From NCBI GenBank assembly GCA_949293405.1, contig CASFDI010000013.1, positions 1-44,248 of the forward strand: a DNA stretch of 44,248 bases, in the 5' to 3' direction. The position numbers were made by a program, and so were the translations under genes. The DNA comes from an uncultured bacterium (GTDB lineage: Bacteria; Bacillota; Clostridia; Oscillospirales; CAG-272). This document shows, piece after piece, positions 1 through 7,755 of this stretch; position 1 is the first letter of the stretch, and each line of letters opens with the position of its first letter. Under the pieces are notes generated by a model. It was not told the DNA's origin and ran no database searches. It saw nothing but the letters and a program-made list of their open reading frames with translations.

Positions 1-337
1 GTTAAAATACCGTCCGCGTAACAACATCGACCTGTGCACGGAATTGCCGTGATTGACGGCTTCACACTTGAACCGCAAAAGATGGTTTAAGCGGATTCAA
101 TTCAATGGGATGGTTTGGAGATTGATCATACATCCTTTCAGGCGGTCCTGGAATTCCGAACTTATAACTAATTATGAAAAGAAACTTTTTCGTGGAAAAG
201 ACACGGCTTCGTCCTCGTAAGTATATTTGGGGTTAAGTTCCCCACCCATCCGGAGTGGTTGCCGGTTCCCGCATGGTGCAGCATCTGTACCCTGTTCCTT
301 CTGTCCGGCATTAGCGAAAATAAACAAAGTGTAAAAA
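1..337. other. Left-edge stretch with no supported gene
   Basis: No convincing coding region is visible on either strand. The short open stretches ending in stops at 50-52 and 88-90 are too short and lack context to be called the tail of a gene. I compared the sequence with what I know of SRP RNA, tmRNA, RNase P RNA and 6S RNA and saw no match to their conserved cores. A small gggg/cccc hairpin near 229-244 has no obvious role. Confidence 0.5.
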
Positions 338-369
338 TTGAAAAAACCCTATGCAAACGCGCATTTTCA

Positions 370-378
370 TGATATAAT
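370..378 (+). promoter_or_regulatory. Extended -10 promoter for the flavodoxin-like gene
   Basis: TG-A-TATAAT forms a TGn-extended -10 element (TATAAT at 373-378), about 85 bases upstream of the ATG at 466. No good -35 hexamer lies 16-18 bases upstream, which fits an extended -10 promoter. The TTGAAA at 338-343 is too far away to pair with it. Confidence 0.55.
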
Positions 379-465
379 AGATAGCGGTAAAATTGTAAGT
401 GTTCAGATTGATTCCCCGGCGCGGCTTCCCTGCCCGAATCATGAAACAAACGGAGGATTGAAACC

Positions 466-891
466 ATGTCTATGAAAATGCGCGTCCTGACCGCAACCAA
501 AAAAGGAAAGCTGATCGCTCTCGCCAATGTAGTAGCGAAAAAAGCCGACTCCTACAAGGCGGTCGATGTTATTCCGCCTGCTTATTCCTGCGAGCGTGAG
601 CGTCTGGTGGTAATCGTTGTTACCGCGAAGGCGGTTATGGAGAGTTCCTTCAACATTTTTGTTGCAGACCTGAGCCGTGACCGCACACAGAATGTTGCCT
701 TCATTGTGGACGGCACACCCGAAAACGCCGCAAAGATTCTGGAGTCCGCCAAGAATGCAGGCACGCATGTCCATGAAAATGTCCTGTATCTCAACGGAGG
801 TCTTCCCTTCAAATTTCTGAAGAAATATACCGACGAAGAGAAGGCAAAAGTCGAAGCCTGGACCGAAGAGGTGCTTGCTTCCCTGGCCTGA
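466..891 (+). CDS. Small flavodoxin-fold-like protein of unknown function
   Basis: This is a 141-residue soluble protein with no signal peptide or membrane segment. The N-terminal strand-loop-helix (MRVLTATKKGK, then an Ala-rich helix) and the alternating beta/alpha pattern resemble a flavodoxin fold. The usual FMN phosphate loop (S/T-x-T-G-x-T) is degenerate, reading TATKKGK. Family members have, to my knowledge, no assigned reaction, so the function is unknown. The start at 466 follows GGAGG at 452-456; an ATG at 472 is also possible. The gene stands alone, with an extended -10 promoter before it and a strong hairpin terminator after it. It converges on the acyltransferase-like gene. Confidence 0.7.
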   Translation: MSMKMRVLTATKKGKLIALANVVAKKADSYKAVDVIPPAYSCERERLVVIVVTAKAVMESSFNIFVADLSRDRTQNVAFIVDGTPENAAKILESAKNAGTHVHENVLYLNGGLPFKFLKKYTDEEKAKVEAWTEEVLASLA

Positions 892-931
892 GTCCGATTT
901 CCCCGGATGTTCTCCGTCCCGTACATATCGA

Positions 932-963
932 CTGCGGCAGCATGTGCTGCCGCAGCGTTTTTT
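932..963 (+). terminator. Rho-independent terminator of the flavodoxin-like gene
   Basis: The stem ctgcggcag (932-940) pairs with ctgccgcag (947-955) around a 6-base loop, followed by cg and six T's at 958-963. The T-tract coincides with the stop codon of the convergent gene (962-964), so the two genes meet with no spare sequence. Confidence 0.85.
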
Positions 964-1849
964 ATATCGGTTTTTCGCCGTCGAACAGAATCACACCGAA
1001 ACCGTAACCGCACTTACCACCTTCGGCAAGATGCTTTTTCATGTTCTTCTGCAGTGTGGTACCGTCCGGCAAAGAGGTCGGATCACCGTCCCATAACCGA
1101 TTGAATACGCGCCAGGCGTCCGAAAAATGCCCTTCTTCTTCCGTATCGGAATGAACAATTTCAAACATGCGGAAGAACTGCATCAGCCTGGATCCTTCCG
1201 GATAGACATCCATGTATGCAGGATACAGCAGCCAGGAGGAGCAGACCATGACCGCGGTACCGGTACAGCCAAAAAAACTGTAGGCTTGCTGTAGCGAAGA
1301 AATAACCTCCTGCCGACGCAGTGGGCCGCTCGACGGGATATGCATGTTGATGACCGTGCTTCCTTCCCGGAGTCTGACCCCGTGCAATACACAGTCACAC
1401 TCATCATAAGAGATCTGCTCAAACTGTAGCCGTCCGAGCGTAAAGCGTTTCAGCAGGAAGAAGCCGGGATACCAGCCTCCCACGAAAGTCCCCCACACAC
1501 CGTAAACATTTCTGCATTCCATCAGCTTCCAACAAAGATCTGCTGCAGTATCCCAGTACACGCCTTCGCTGTAGCCTGCCTTGGTGTACGCCTGCCGCAT
1601 GCGCCGGAAGCAGCACAGAATCAGCAATGCATCGGCGGTGTACGGATGAATTCCGAAGCGCGGCGCTGCCGCCTCCACCTCTTGCAAGCGGTCCTGGAAA
1701 TGCTCTTTCTCTGTATAGAAGCGCTCGGTCTGTTCCGCAAGGAATGTACCGAATTCCTCGCCGGCTGTCTTCATAGCTTCTCGTAAGGCCAATGCAGCCT
1801 CCGCGGGCAGCGGTGTATGTCGTGCATATAAATCGATATACTGTAGCAT
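962..1849 (-). CDS. Acyltransferase-like protein (GNAT-related two-domain family)
   Basis: A 295-residue soluble protein. The overall pattern resembles the Firmicutes two-domain acyltransferase-like family (NAT_N helical N-terminal half, GNAT_C C-terminal half). That assignment rests on recall of the family, not on a catalytic motif I can point to. The N-terminal half is helical. The C-terminal half carries conserved-looking motifs such as WGTFVGGWYPGFF and a beta-rich segment with VINMHIPSSGPL. The acyl donor and acceptor are unknown. The start at 1849 follows AGGAGG (1857-1862) at good spacing; the in-frame ATG at 1888 lies upstream of this ribosome binding site. A promoter with TTGACA lies just upstream, past the lysC terminator, so the gene is probably transcribed alone. 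Confidence 0.6.
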   Translation of the reverse strand: MLQYIDLYARHTPLPAEAALALREAMKTAGEEFGTFLAEQTERFYTEKEHFQDRLQEVEAAAPRFGIHPYTADALLILCCFRRMRQAYTKAGYSEGVYWDTAADLCWKLMECRNVYGVWGTFVGGWYPGFFLLKRFTLGRLQFEQISYDECDCVLHGVRLREGSTVINMHIPSSGPLRRQEVISSLQQAYSFFGCTGTAVMVCSSWLLYPAYMDVYPEGSRLMQFFRMFEIVHSDTEEEGHFSDAWRVFNRLWDGDPTSLPDGTTLQKNMKKHLAEGGKCGYGFGVILFDGEKPI

Positions 1850-1878
1850 TGTCTCGCCTCCTGTTGTTCTGCAGCAAC

Positions 1879-1907
1879 AGGATATCATACTCTGAGCCGT
1901 TTGTCAA
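1879..1907 (-). promoter_or_regulatory. Promoter of the acyltransferase-like gene
   Basis: On the minus strand TTGACA (1902-1907) is followed after 17 bases by TATCCT (1879-1884), with a TG one base before the -10. The start codon is about 30 bases downstream, so the leader is very short. Confidence 0.6.
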
Positions 1908-1920
1908 GCGCAGACGCCAC

Positions 1921-1949
1921 AAAAAGCCCCCGATCAACGGATCGGGGGC
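1921..1949 (-). terminator. Rho-independent terminator of lysC
   Basis: The 10-bp GC-rich stem gcccccgatc/gatcgggggc (1926-1935 with 1940-1949) has a 4-base loop. On the minus strand it is followed by five T's (1921-1925). It lies 23 bases past the lysC stop codon. Confidence 0.9.
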
Positions 1950-1971
1950 CGGTGTATACGGATATAGCGGA

Positions 1972-3288
1972 TCAACCGATGAATTCCGCGTAGATTGCCT
2001 GCAGTGCGGCGATGTAATCCTTGTCTTCCACACCAATGATGATATTGAGTTCACTGGACCCCTGATCGATCATCTTGATGTTGATGGAGGCATCGGCCAG
2101 TGCGCTGAAAATACGGGCCGCAGTTCCTTTTGCCTTAACCATGCCGCGTCCCACCACCGCGATGAGCGCAAGGTTATCTTCAATTTCAATGGAATCCGGG
2201 ACAGTCAGCCGGCAGATTTCGGAAAGGATGAAATCACGCTTTCCTTCCAGTTCCTTCGTATTGATGATCACAGACATGGTATCAATACCGCTGGGCAGAT
2301 GCTCAAAGCAGATTTCCGATTTTTCAAGCGCTTCCAGAACCCGTTTACCGAATCCGATCTCGGAGTTCATCATATCCTTCTCCACCGCAATGGACGAAAA
2401 ACCGACCTTGCCTGCGATTCCCGTAATGATGTTGTCCGAATTGTAGGAGGAAGCATCTGAAACGATCATGGTCCCGCTGTCCTGCGGACAGTTGGTGTTG
2501 CGGATATTGATCGGAATGCCGGCATACCGGACCGGAAAGATGGCGTCCTCATGCAGAACGGTTGCCCCCATATAAGACAACTCGCGCAACTCCTTGTAGG
2601 TGATCACATCAATCACCTTAGGGTTGTCAATGATGCGCGGATCCGCCATCAGAAAGCCCGAAACATCGGTCCAGTTCTCGTACAGATCCGCACCGACGGC
2701 GCGCGCGACAATCGAACCGGTAATATCCGATCCGCCACGGGAAAAGGTCTTGATGGTGCCGTTGGGCATAGAGCCGTAAAAGCCCGGAATCACCGCATGC
2801 TGATGTCCCTTCAGAACCGCTGATAGAATGACATTGGTCCGTTCGGAGTCAAAGCTGCCGTTTTCTTTGAAGAAAATATATTTCTGAGGATCAATGAAAT
2901 CAAAGCCGAGATAATTGGCAAGAATGAGTCCGTTGAGGTATTCGCCGCGACTGGCAACATAATCGCGGCCGGCGTTGTGCAGAATAGATGTTTTGATAAT
3001 CTCAAATTCACGCTGCAGATCAAGCGTCAGACCCAATTCAGAGATGATTTCTTCGTATCGCTTGACAATCCGGTCGAAACTCTCGTCGATATCCTGATCG
3101 AGCTGTGCCTGATCAAAGCAGCTGTACAGCAGATCGGTGACTTTCGCGTCTCCGGAAAAACGCTTGCCGGGAGCAGACGGAATAACATAACGCCGAGAGG
3201 GCTCCGCTTCGACAATGGCCTTTACTTTTTGAAACTGGGCAGCGTCTGCCAAAGAACTTCCGCCGAATTTCAGAACTTTCAGGTTCAC
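1972..3288 (-). CDS. lysC: Aspartate kinase
   Basis: Catalyses ATP-dependent phosphorylation of aspartate, the first step toward lysine, threonine, methionine and diaminopimelate. The 438-residue protein begins with the kinase signature KFGGSS (residues 7-12). SRGGSDITGS in the middle is the second substrate-binding motif. Two ACT-type regulatory domains follow, including VVGRGMVKAKGTAARIF, so feedback inhibition by an amino acid is expected. The start is GTG at 3288, with GAGGAG about 9 bases upstream. A TATAAT sits at 3312-3317, but its -35 (TCATCA) is weak. No lysine riboswitch fits in the roughly 50 bases between the start and the tRNA terminator. The gene stands alone, with no other lysine or threonine pathway gene nearby. 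Confidence 0.95.
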   Translation of the reverse strand: MNLKVLKFGGSSLADAAQFQKVKAIVEAEPSRRYVIPSAPGKRFSGDAKVTDLLYSCFDQAQLDQDIDESFDRIVKRYEEIISELGLTLDLQREFEIIKTSILHNAGRDYVASRGEYLNGLILANYLGFDFIDPQKYIFFKENGSFDSERTNVILSAVLKGHQHAVIPGFYGSMPNGTIKTFSRGGSDITGSIVARAVGADLYENWTDVSGFLMADPRIIDNPKVIDVITYKELRELSYMGATVLHEDAIFPVRYAGIPINIRNTNCPQDSGTMIVSDASSYNSDNIITGIAGKVGFSSIAVEKDMMNSEIGFGKRVLEALEKSEICFEHLPSGIDTMSVIINTKELEGKRDFILSEICRLTVPDSIEIEDNLALIAVVGRGMVKAKGTAARIFSALADASINIKMIDQGSSELNIIIGVEDKDYIAALQAIYAEFIG

Positions 3289-3340
3289 GGTTCAATTCTC
3301 CTCAAACAGAAATTATAAATTGGCTCCTGAGTGATGATGA

Positions 3341-3369
3341 TAAAAGAGCACCGAAAATCGGTGCTCTTA
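3341..3369 (-). terminator. Terminator downstream of tRNA-Ser
   Basis: The 11-bp stem aagagcaccga/tcggtgctctt (3344-3354 with 3358-3368) has a 3-base loop and is followed on the minus strand by TTTTA. It begins directly after the encoded CCA end of the tRNA. Confidence 0.85.
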
Positions 3370-3461
3370 TGGCGGAGAGAGAGAGATTCGAACTCTCGGA
3401 ACGGTATTAGCGTTCACACGATTTCCAGTCGTGCGCCTTAGACCAGCTCAGCCATCTCTCC
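3370..3461 (-). tRNA. tRNA-Ser (anticodon GGA)
   Basis: A class II tRNA with a 7-bp acceptor stem GGAGAGA/TCTCTCC (3455-3461 with 3374-3380). The D-arm reads GCTGAGC-type, followed by anticodon GGA at 3424-3426, a long variable arm as expected for serine, and a T-loop GTTCGAAT. The 3' CCA is encoded (3370-3372). It is a single tRNA gene with its own consensus promoter and terminator. Confidence 0.95.
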
Positions 3462-3474
3462 GAGTGACTTATGT

Positions 3475-3503
3475 ATTATATCACACTCTCACGAAAAAAT
3501 CAA
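3475..3503 (-). promoter_or_regulatory. Promoter of tRNA-Ser
   Basis: On the minus strand TTGATT (3498-3503), a 17-base spacer and TATAAT (3475-3480) preceded by TG-A. The -10 ends 13 bases before the tRNA 5' end at 3461. Confidence 0.85.
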
Positions 3504-3631
3504 TACCAATTTTCAAAAAATATCATAGATTTTGCACGGAAGGAGCAGAAAATGCAGAAAAAGCAGTTACAGGCGGCATCCATGCGTTTCTGAGCGCCAC
3601 CTACAACATCCCCGTACTTTGCTGCAGAAGA

Positions 3632-3657
3632 AGAAAGCGCCGTTTCCGGCGCTTTCT
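3632..3657 (-). terminator. Hairpin terminator after the cysteine-rich gene
   Basis: The 11-bp stem agaaagcgccg/cggcgctttct (3632-3642 with 3647-3657) has a TTTC loop. On the minus strand it is followed by a T-rich but interrupted TCTTCTG. It lies 14 bases past the stop codon at 3672. Confidence 0.7.
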
Positions 3658-3671
3658 CTTATCGGGGATGA

Positions 3672-4523
3672 TTACTTGCAACCGCAGCCGCCGCGGCCGG
3701 AGCTACCCTCTTCCTTGTGATGTGCGCAGGTTGTGCCGGAGAATTCATTGGTGGGGAATGCCATGCTTCTGAACAATTTGCACGGATCGTCCTCTTCAGC
3801 TGTGACGCATTCCTTGTCCGGAACACTGTAGTCGGTCGCGGTGATCAGAAGCTGTGCGGGGCGCTCGATACGAATGACCGAGAAGATTCCGATGGAAATG
3901 TAGAGTCTGTTTCCGTCATCGGGATCAATCAGCCCGCCGGGAATATCGTCCGCCACACAGTCCGGCACTTCATCACACGAGCAGCAGCAACAGCCGCACT
4001 GGCAGGAAGCATCGACGATCTTCGCAGAAAGAACGATCGGCGCCACCGCCTCCACCACGCCTACCGGCATGTTGGTGCTGTGCAGTGTCGTGTCACAGCC
4101 GTCGCAGAAGCCGGCGCTTTCCGTGCTGCGGAAGATGCTGACATTGCCTTCCCCGCCGTACAGGATCGCCTTTTTCTCAATGACGGCTACGCCTTCGAAC
4201 TCCTGTCCTCTTCCCGTCCCTACACATGCTTCAAAGCAAAGTCTGATGTAGTATTTGACTGTCAGCTGGTAGAAACCTCTGTTGAACGGCACTTCTTCCA
4301 CACCGACATATGCGCAGGCGATCTCGGCGTATTTGGAACGCACACTGCATGCTTTGTCAATGATTTCCTGGCCGGTGCCGTTCAGATATACCCGTACATC
4401 CTCGTAGCAGTCACGGTCGCGGCAGGAATCCAGCACGCGGTATGTGTCAATACACACGACATCCCTGCCGGAAGTGCCGCAGCCGGAACTTGCGGAACCA
4501 CAGGAATTTCTGTTGTCTGTCAT
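3672..4523 (-). CDS. Cysteine-rich protein of unknown function (possible spore-surface protein)
   Basis: This 283-residue protein has no signal peptide or membrane segment and contains 24 cysteines (about 8%). They form a CQCGCCCCSC run near the middle, a CGSASSGCG-type N-terminus and a C-terminal GGCGCK. The N-terminal part contains VCIDTYRVLDSCRDRDCYED, a segment I associate with uncharacterised clostridial proteins. I do not recognise a named family. The composition resembles spore coat or exosporium proteins that cross-link through cysteine or bind metal, but that is inference. The start at 4523 follows GAGGAG with 10 bases spacing; ATGs at 4541 and 4532 overlap or precede the ribosome binding site. 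A terminator-like hairpin lies immediately upstream. Confidence 0.75.
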   Translation of the reverse strand: MTDNRNSCGSASSGCGTSGRDVVCIDTYRVLDSCRDRDCYEDVRVYLNGTGQEIIDKACSVRSKYAEIACAYVGVEEVPFNRGFYQLTVKYYIRLCFEACVGTGRGQEFEGVAVIEKKAILYGGEGNVSIFRSTESAGFCDGCDTTLHSTNMPVGVVEAVAPIVLSAKIVDASCQCGCCCCSCDEVPDCVADDIPGGLIDPDDGNRLYISIGIFSVIRIERPAQLLITATDYSVPDKECVTAEEDDPCKLFRSMAFPTNEFSGTTCAHHKEEGSSGRGGCGCK

Positions 4524-4539
4524 TACACCCATACTCCTC

Positions 4540-4575
4540 AAAAAAGATTATCGAGGCCAGGATGACCTCGATAAT
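4540..4575 (-). terminator. Terminator-like hairpin between the P-loop ATPase and the Cys-rich gene
   Basis: The 10-bp stem attatcgagg/cctcgataat (4547-4556 with 4566-4575) has a 9-base loop, then C and six T's on the minus strand. Its T-tract runs directly into the GAGGAG ribosome binding site of the cysteine-rich gene. It may be a simple terminator of the upstream gene or an attenuator in the leader of the downstream one. Confidence 0.75.
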
Positions 4576-4604
4576 AGGATATGTGTATGGCTGTTTTCTG
4601 TGAA

Positions 4605-5012
4605 TCAGCAGAATTTCTTCATGGATTCAGGGAATGTCTCTACCGGCGTGGAAACCGTGGCGGTAAAATGGAAGCCCGCCTGCTCCGCCAGTTTCTCAAT
4701 ACGGAAAATGAATTCTTCAAAAGCAGTCATGTCATTTCCGCAGATCTTCAGCGCACTGTCCACAAAAATATCGGTGATATCGTTATTGGAAGCGGCAATT
4801 CCTGCAATAAATCCATAAAGAGACTTCGCATCGGAGACCGCATACTCTTCTGTGTTAATCAAGCGTGCTTTATATGTGACATCAAAGTGAAGTTTATTCC
4901 CTTCCTCAATGCAGACAACGGATCCTCGGGTTTCATGTGCGGCGTTGTTGACCAGTTCGATCAGACTCTTGGTTTTTCCCGATCCTCTGACGCCTACCAG
5001 AAGTTTCACCAT
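4605..5012 (-). CDS. Small P-loop ATPase-like protein
   Basis: A 135-residue soluble protein with a clear Walker A motif, GVRGSGKT, at residues 7-14, and a hydrophobic-acidic DIFVDSAL segment near residue 80 that may serve as Walker B. Proteins like this are often annotated as PilT-like twitching motility proteins, but at this length only a nucleotide-binding core is present, so the name means little. No pilus genes are nearby. The gene has its own promoter (5054-5082) and is followed by the hairpin at 4540-4575 and then by the cysteine-rich gene in the same direction. ATG at 5012 has a GGGGG-type ribosome binding site about 10 bases upstream. Confidence 0.7.
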   Translation of the reverse strand: MVKLLVGVRGSGKTKSLIELVNNAAHETRGSVVCIEEGNKLHFDVTYKARLINTEEYAVSDAKSLYGFIAGIAASNNDITDIFVDSALKICGNDMTAFEEFIFRIEKLAEQAGFHFTATVSTPVETFPESMKKFC

Positions 5013-5053
5013 GTGTGTATGTCCCCCTTGATTAAAATTTGGTTCCTGTATTT

Positions 5054-5082
5054 ATCATACAACAAAACGAGCACAATTTCAA
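5054..5082 (-). promoter_or_regulatory. Promoter of the P-loop ATPase-like gene
   Basis: TTGAAA (5077-5082), a 17-base spacer and TATGAT (5054-5059) on the minus strand, about 42 bases before the ATG at 5012. Confidence 0.8.
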
Positions 5083-5107
5083 TAGTATTTACAAATTAAT
5101 TGTAAAT

Positions 5108-6445
5108 TTATTTCATTCTTTGTGCTAATTGTTCTCTTTCATGCTCGTATCCTGCTTTCCCGAGCAGGGCGAACATGTTCTTCTTGTAGGACTCCACACC
5201 AGGTTGATCAAAGGGGTTGACTCCGAGCATATATCCGGAAACCGCGCAGGCAAGCTCAAAGAAATACACCATATATCCGAAGGAATAGGCCGTGCGGTCG
5301 GAAACTTCCAGAATCATGTTGGGCACACCGCCGTCGGTATGTGCAAACAAGGTTCCCAGCATCGCGGTCTTATTGACTTCATCAAGCGTCTTCCCGGCAA
5401 GAAAATTGAGTCCGTCTGCGTTTTCCGGATCGGAGGGAATTTCAAAGGTGCTGCCGGGATTCTGAATGTTGACCACTGTTTCAAACAGGATCCGGCTGCC
5501 GTCCTGGATGAATTGTCCCAGCGAATGCAGATCGGTTGAAAAGACAACCGAATCGGGCAGTATTCCCTTCTGATCTTTTCCTTCGCTTTCGCCGAAGAGC
5601 TGTTTCCACCATTCGTTGAGCATCAGCATGTAAGGTTCGTATCCTACCAGGATCTCAACCTTCTTGCCCTTACGCATCAGGATATTGCGTGCGGCGGCGT
5701 ACCGTAGTGCATCGTTGGAGAACAGGCTTTCGTCGGAAAGCTGCGCGCGGGCGTCTGCTGCTCCCTGCATCATGGCATCGATGTCGATTCCGGCTGTTGC
5801 AATCGGAAGCAGTCCTACCGCAGTCAGCACCGAGAAGCGTCCTCCCACATCATCGGGAACCGTAAAGGTTTCATATCCGCACCGGTCAGAAAGTTCTTTC
5901 AGGGTACCCTTTCGGCGGTCAGTCGTTGCAAATATACGCTTGGCAGCTTCCTTTTCCCCGTATTTTGAAATCAGCAGAGACTGAAAAACGCGGAATGCAA
6001 TCGCGGTTTCGGTAGTGGTGCCCGATTTACTGATGACATTGACGCACAGGTCCTTGCCCTCGCAGATGGAAAGCAATTCGTTAAGCGCAGTGGTGCTGAT
6101 GTTGTTACCGGCAAAGTAGATGTCCGGCGTATCCTTTTTCAGATTATTGTAAAGCGGAGATTTGATGAACTCAATGGCTGCTCTGGCGCCGAGATAGGAC
6201 CCCCCGATCCCCAGCACGACCAGAATGTCGCAGGACTTCTGAATCCGGGCAGCTGCCACTTTGATCCGGGCGAATTCCTCTTTATCGTATGCGACAGGCA
6301 GGTCCATCCAGCCGAGAAAATCAGAACCGGGGCCCGTGTGCGATTTCAGCAGGCGAAAGGCGCGCGCTGCTTCCGGTTCAATCGATGTGAATTCGTGGTC
6401 TGCAATAAAGCCGGCTGTGAATTTTGTATTCAAAGTAACAGACAT
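5108..6445 (-). CDS. pgi: Glucose-6-phosphate isomerase
   Basis: Interconverts glucose 6-phosphate and fructose 6-phosphate in glycolysis and gluconeogenesis in the cytoplasm. The 445-residue protein is the usual length for Gram-positive Pgi. It has the phosphate-binding [11 protein letters not shown] near residue 77, SKSGTTTET, the family signature [13 protein letters not shown], and the C-terminal [14 protein letters not shown] that carries the catalytic Lys. The start at 6445 is chosen because GGAGG lies 7 bases upstream; an in-frame ATG at 6472 precedes that site. It is a single gene with its own promoter at 6484-6512. Only a weak AT-rich hairpin follows it. Confidence 0.97.
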   Translation of the reverse strand: MSVTLNTKFTAGFIADHEFTSIEPEAARAFRLLKSHTGPGSDFLGWMDLPVAYDKEEFARIKVAAARIQKSCDILVVLGIGGSYLGARAAIEFIKSPLYNNLKKDTPDIYFAGNNISTTALNELLSICEGKDLCVNVISKSGTTTETAIAFRVFQSLLISKYGEKEAAKRIFATTDRRKGTLKELSDRCGYETFTVPDDVGGRFSVLTAVGLLPIATAGIDIDAMMQGAADARAQLSDESLFSNDALRYAAARNILMRKGKKVEILVGYEPYMLMLNEWWKQLFGESEGKDQKGILPDSVVFSTDLHSLGQFIQDGSRILFETVVNIQNPGSTFEIPSDPENADGLNFLAGKTLDEVNKTAMLGTLFAHTDGGVPNMILEVSDRTAYSFGYMVYFFELACAVSGYMLGVNPFDQPGVESYKKNMFALLGKAGYEHEREQLAQRMK

Positions 6446-6483
6446 ATAAAACCTCCGGATTTTGATAATCATGATCTGTCTCT

Positions 6484-6512
6484 ATTATACTCCATCCGGC
6501 CCGATATTTCAA
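6484..6512 (-). promoter_or_regulatory. Promoter of pgi
   Basis: TTGAAA (6507-6512), 17 bases, TATAAT (6484-6489) on the minus strand. It starts only 9 bases past the stop codon of the upstream carboxypeptidase gene and about 40 bases before the pgi start. Confidence 0.85.
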
Positions 6513-6520
6513 GAGGCGGT

Positions 6521-7702
6521 TTATGGTTTTGCTGAAAAGATGAAATAGTTGCAGATCTTCGCGAACAACTCGCCGAAGGAGATTTTGTCGACATCGGTTG
6601 CTGCGCGGATCGGCACTTCCCCGATGACCTCATCCCCCACTTTGTAAATGACTTTTCCCACTGTATCACCCGCTTTGAGAGGTGCGGCCAGTGTGTCGGG
6701 ATACTCCCGGCTCTCACTCACCTGGCGCAGCGTGGCTTTGTCCAGAGTGATCTGAAACGGATCGGAACAGATCTCCACCTCAGTCTGTGCACTTCCGGTA
6801 ACCGGAAGTTTTCCCAGTGACTGACTGTCCTTGGTATAGACTCCGTAGTTGGCAAAACCGAAGTCCAGCAGTTTCTTCGCCGCTTCGTTGCGGATATCGC
6901 GACTGGGCGACCCCATAATCACCGCGATCAGTGTCATGCCGTCCCGGGTTGCGGTCGCGGTAATACAGAACTTTGCCTTCTCGGTGGAACCGGTTTTCAG
7001 TCCGGTCGCTCCCTGGTAGAACCGGATCAGACGGTTGGTATTGGAAAGGGTGAACGCGCCGTCGCGGATGGTGTCCATCCAGATCGAGCTGTATTCCAGA
7101 ATTTTCGGATACCGGATCAGCGCCTGTGAAATCAGCGCAATGTCCATAGCGGACATTACATGATTGACCGTATCGTCGTCAAGCCCGGTCACATTTTCAA
7201 ATACGGCGGTTTTTGCTCCCAGCTCGGAAGCCCGTTTGTTCATCAGAGCAACAAACGCTTCTTCACTGCCGCTCACATGTTCCGCCAGGGCAACCGATGC
7301 GTCGTTCGCGCTTGCGATGACGGTGCATTTGATCAGTTCATCCACCGTCATGGTTTCACCGGCCTCCAGGAACACCTGAGAGCCCCCCATGGAAGTGGCG
7401 TATTCACTGATCGACACCCGGTCTTCCAGGTGAATACTTCCCTGTTCAATTGCTTCCATCACAAGCAGCAAGGTCATGATTTTTGTGACGGAGGCAGGAG
7501 GAAGCGCCTGGTCGCTGTTCTTGCTGTAAAGTATTTTCCCGCTGGACGCTTCCATCAGAAGGGCGGATTTTGCATCGACATCAAACGGCAACTGCTCCGT
7601 CTGTTCCGTCCCATCCGTCACCTCCGTATTCAGGGCTGAGACATTCAGTGTAAAACCAAAGGCAATCATGAAACTTAAAATAAGGCAGATTACTTTTTTC
7701 AT
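6521..7702 (-). CDS. dacF: D-alanyl-D-alanine carboxypeptidase, DacF/PBP5 type
   Basis: A low-molecular-weight penicillin-binding protein (peptidase S11) that removes the terminal D-Ala from peptidoglycan stem peptides and so limits cross-linking. The 393 residues open with a signal peptide (basic MKK, hydrophobic to about residue 20, VSA-L). The catalytic SxxK is S71-V-T-K74, SAN is at 131-133 and KTG at 236-238. The last 20 residues could form the usual C-terminal amphipathic membrane anchor. ATG at 7702 has AGGAG about 10 bases upstream. It follows the GNAT gene by 53 bases in the same direction and may be co-transcribed with it. Assignment to DacF rather than DacA or DacB is by likeness to clostridial proteins only. 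Confidence 0.93.
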   Translation of the reverse strand: MKKVICLILSFMIAFGFTLNVSALNTEVTDGTEQTEQLPFDVDAKSALLMEASSGKILYSKNSDQALPPASVTKIMTLLLVMEAIEQGSIHLEDRVSISEYATSMGGSQVFLEAGETMTVDELIKCTVIASANDASVALAEHVSGSEEAFVALMNKRASELGAKTAVFENVTGLDDDTVNHVMSAMDIALISQALIRYPKILEYSSIWMDTIRDGAFTLSNTNRLIRFYQGATGLKTGSTEKAKFCITATATRDGMTLIAVIMGSPSRDIRNEAAKKLLDFGFANYGVYTKDSQSLGKLPVTGSAQTEVEICSDPFQITLDKATLRQVSESREYPDTLAAPLKAGDTVGKVIYKVGDEVIGEVPIRAATDVDKISFGELFAKICNYFIFSAKP

Positions 7703-7755
7703 GGCACAACACTCCTTTTTGTTACACGGTATGCATTGTGCCTGAAAAATATGAC

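Noticed and set aside
1-90. Short open stretches that might be the tail of a gene entering from the left
   Set aside because: Each frame is closed by a stop within the first 52 bases, except one run of 22 codons that begins after a stop. There is no start signal or recognisable motif.
338-343. TTGAAA as a -35 for the TATAAT at 373
   Set aside because: The 29-base gap is too long for a sigma-A promoter; the extended -10 is sufficient.
168-527. 119-codon open frame on the minus strand
   Set aside because: It overlaps the promoter, leader and first codons of the flavodoxin-like gene, shows no domain and has no upstream signal.
1860-1881. Hairpin cctgttg/caacagg overlapping the ribosome binding site of the acyltransferase-like gene
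   Set aside because: The best promoter places the transcription start at about 1872, inside the hairpin, so the full stem would not be in the mRNA.
5087-5107. AT-rich hairpin atttacaa/ttgtaaat just after pgi
   Set aside because: It has one G-C pair in 8 and no T-tract on either strand, so it is too weak to call a terminator.
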